This document shows positions 63,495 through 64,000 of a stretch of DNA of 64,000 nucleotides, piece after piece. How positions within the stretch are numbered: position 1 is the stretch's first letter; each line of letters opens with the position of its first letter. This stretch comes from DASUAS01 sp963841415 (GTDB lineage: Bacteria > Actinomycetota > Acidimicrobiia > IMCC26256 > DASPTH01). The stretch is taken from the NCBI GenBank assembly GCA_963841415.1, contig CAWJCN010000001.1, forward strand, positions 248,001 to 312,000, written 5' to 3'. Under the pieces are notes generated by a model that was not told the origin of the DNA, searched no databases, and saw only the letters and a program-made list of their open reading frames with translations. The translations under genes and the position numbers were made by a program.

Positions 63495-64000
63495 ATGAGC
63501 CGCATCTCCCGTCGCGTCGGCGCCATCACCGAGTCCGCCACCCTCGCCGTCGACGCGAAGGCCAAGGCCCTGCAGGCCGCGGGGGAAGACGTCATCGGCT
63601 TCGGCGCCGGTGAGCCGGACTTCCCGACGCCCGCGCACATCGTCGCGGCGGCGGTGGCCGCGTGCCGCGACCCGAAGAACCACAAGTACACGCCGGCGGC
63701 GGGCCTGCCCGAGCTGCGCGCGGCCATCGCGGCCAAGACCGAACGCGACTCCGGCTACGTCGTCGAGCCCAGTCAGGTGGTCGTGACCGTCGGCGGCAAG
63801 CACGCGGTCTACAACTCGTTCCAGACGCTGCTCGACCCGGGTGACGAGGTGATCCTCCCCGCGCCCTACTGGACCACGTACCCGGAAGCGGTCGCCCTCG
63901 CCGAGGGTGTGCCGGTCGAGGTGTTCGCGCCGGAGTCGGCGGGGTTCCGTGTGACGGTCGAACAGCTGGAAGGGGCCCGCACGCCGCGCACGAAGGTGCT
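63495..64000 (+). CDS. Class I/II PLP-dependent aminotransferase (aspartate aminotransferase-like), partial
   Basis: ATG 63495 (ATGs at 63486 and 63456 are in frame) starts SRISRRVGAITESATLAVDAKAK and runs off the right edge after 168 codons. GEDVIGFGAGEPDFPTP is the N-terminal substrate arm. NHKYTPAAGLPELRAAIA is the Tyr-containing segment typical of the AspB/aspC group, and VVVTVGGKHAVYNSFQTLLDPGDEVILPAPYW follows, in parts GGKHAVYNSFQ and DEVILPAPYW with the PLP-stacking aromatic. The PLP Lys lies beyond the window. It probably transfers amino groups between aspartate and 2-oxoglutarate. Confidence 0.9.
   Translation, partial: MSRISRRVGAITESATLAVDAKAKALQAAGEDVIGFGAGEPDFPTPAHIVAAAVAACRDPKNHKYTPAAGLPELRAAIAAKTERDSGYVVEPSQVVVTVGGKHAVYNSFQTLLDPGDEVILPAPYWTTYPEAVALAEGVPVEVFAPESAGFRVTVEQLEGARTPRTKV

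Overview
The window is 64 kb of high-GC (about 70 percent by eye) bacterial chromosome, most like an actinobacterium and probably an Acidimicrobiia-type lineage. Supporting points are heavy GTG/TTG start use, many 4-bp ATGA/GTGA gene overlaps, a mycothiol-type formaldehyde dehydrogenase, a BldC/MerR-like HTH fused to a TOBE domain, many -10 boxes 6-7 nt before a start codon (leaderless transcription), and the order valS-folC-ndk-mreBCD-mrdA-rodA-(radical SAM pair)-rne-rplU-rpmA-obg-proB-proA-nadD-rsfS. The lineage is inference; no rRNA is present.

Region 1 (1-26.7 kb) is accessory metabolism. A minus-strand block carries a two-domain CaiB-type CoA transferase (running off the left edge), an amidohydrolase, a DUF2889 protein, a TetR regulator and an ECF sigma factor with a SnoaL-like tail. 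Next come a CapA-like protein, a nucleoside deoxyribosyltransferase and a TetR regulator divergent from a sulfotransferase, an AbiEi/DUF559-like protein, two acyl-CoA dehydrogenases, a hydrolase, a VOC protein, an epimerase, an aldehyde dehydrogenase/3-hydroxyisobutyrate dehydrogenase pair, a molybdate-uptake operon with its regulator, a phosphotransferase, a PD-(D/E)XK protein and a Coq4-like protein. Five tRNA genes (Lys-CTT, His-GTG, Arg-TCT, Gly-TCC, Pro-TGG) lie here. Two gene remnants keep only their ends: a molybdopterin oxidoreductase and a second copy of the DUF559 gene.

Region 2 (26.7-55.1 kb) is core: protein quality control (tig, clpP, clpX), valS, folC, ndk, the rod-shape/elongasome cluster (mreB, mreC, mreD, mrdA, rodA), a radical-SAM pair, RNase E/G, ribosomal proteins L21 and L27, Obg, proline synthesis, a MoxR/VWA pair, nadD and rsfS. 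Most genes overlap or nearly touch, and short promoters are tucked into preceding genes.

Region 3 (55.1-64 kb) holds an unusual HisF/HisH pair, a lipoprotein with a glucosaminidase-like domain and propeller-like repeats, a mycothiol-dependent dehydrogenase, an EEP-fold hydrolase, a two-component system, a DEAD-box helicase with a structured leader, and the start of an aminotransferase.

A caution: I count eleven apparent frameshifts in nine genes, including rodA and proA, and most sit at GCGC-rich runs, so many are likely sequence errors. No CRISPR array, phage or insertion sequence was seen. The best leads for unknown biology are the long hairpin plus leaderless mini-ORF before proA, the palindromic intergenic repeats, the HisF with Gln at the catalytic Asp130 position, and the Coq4-like protein in an actinobacterial setting.
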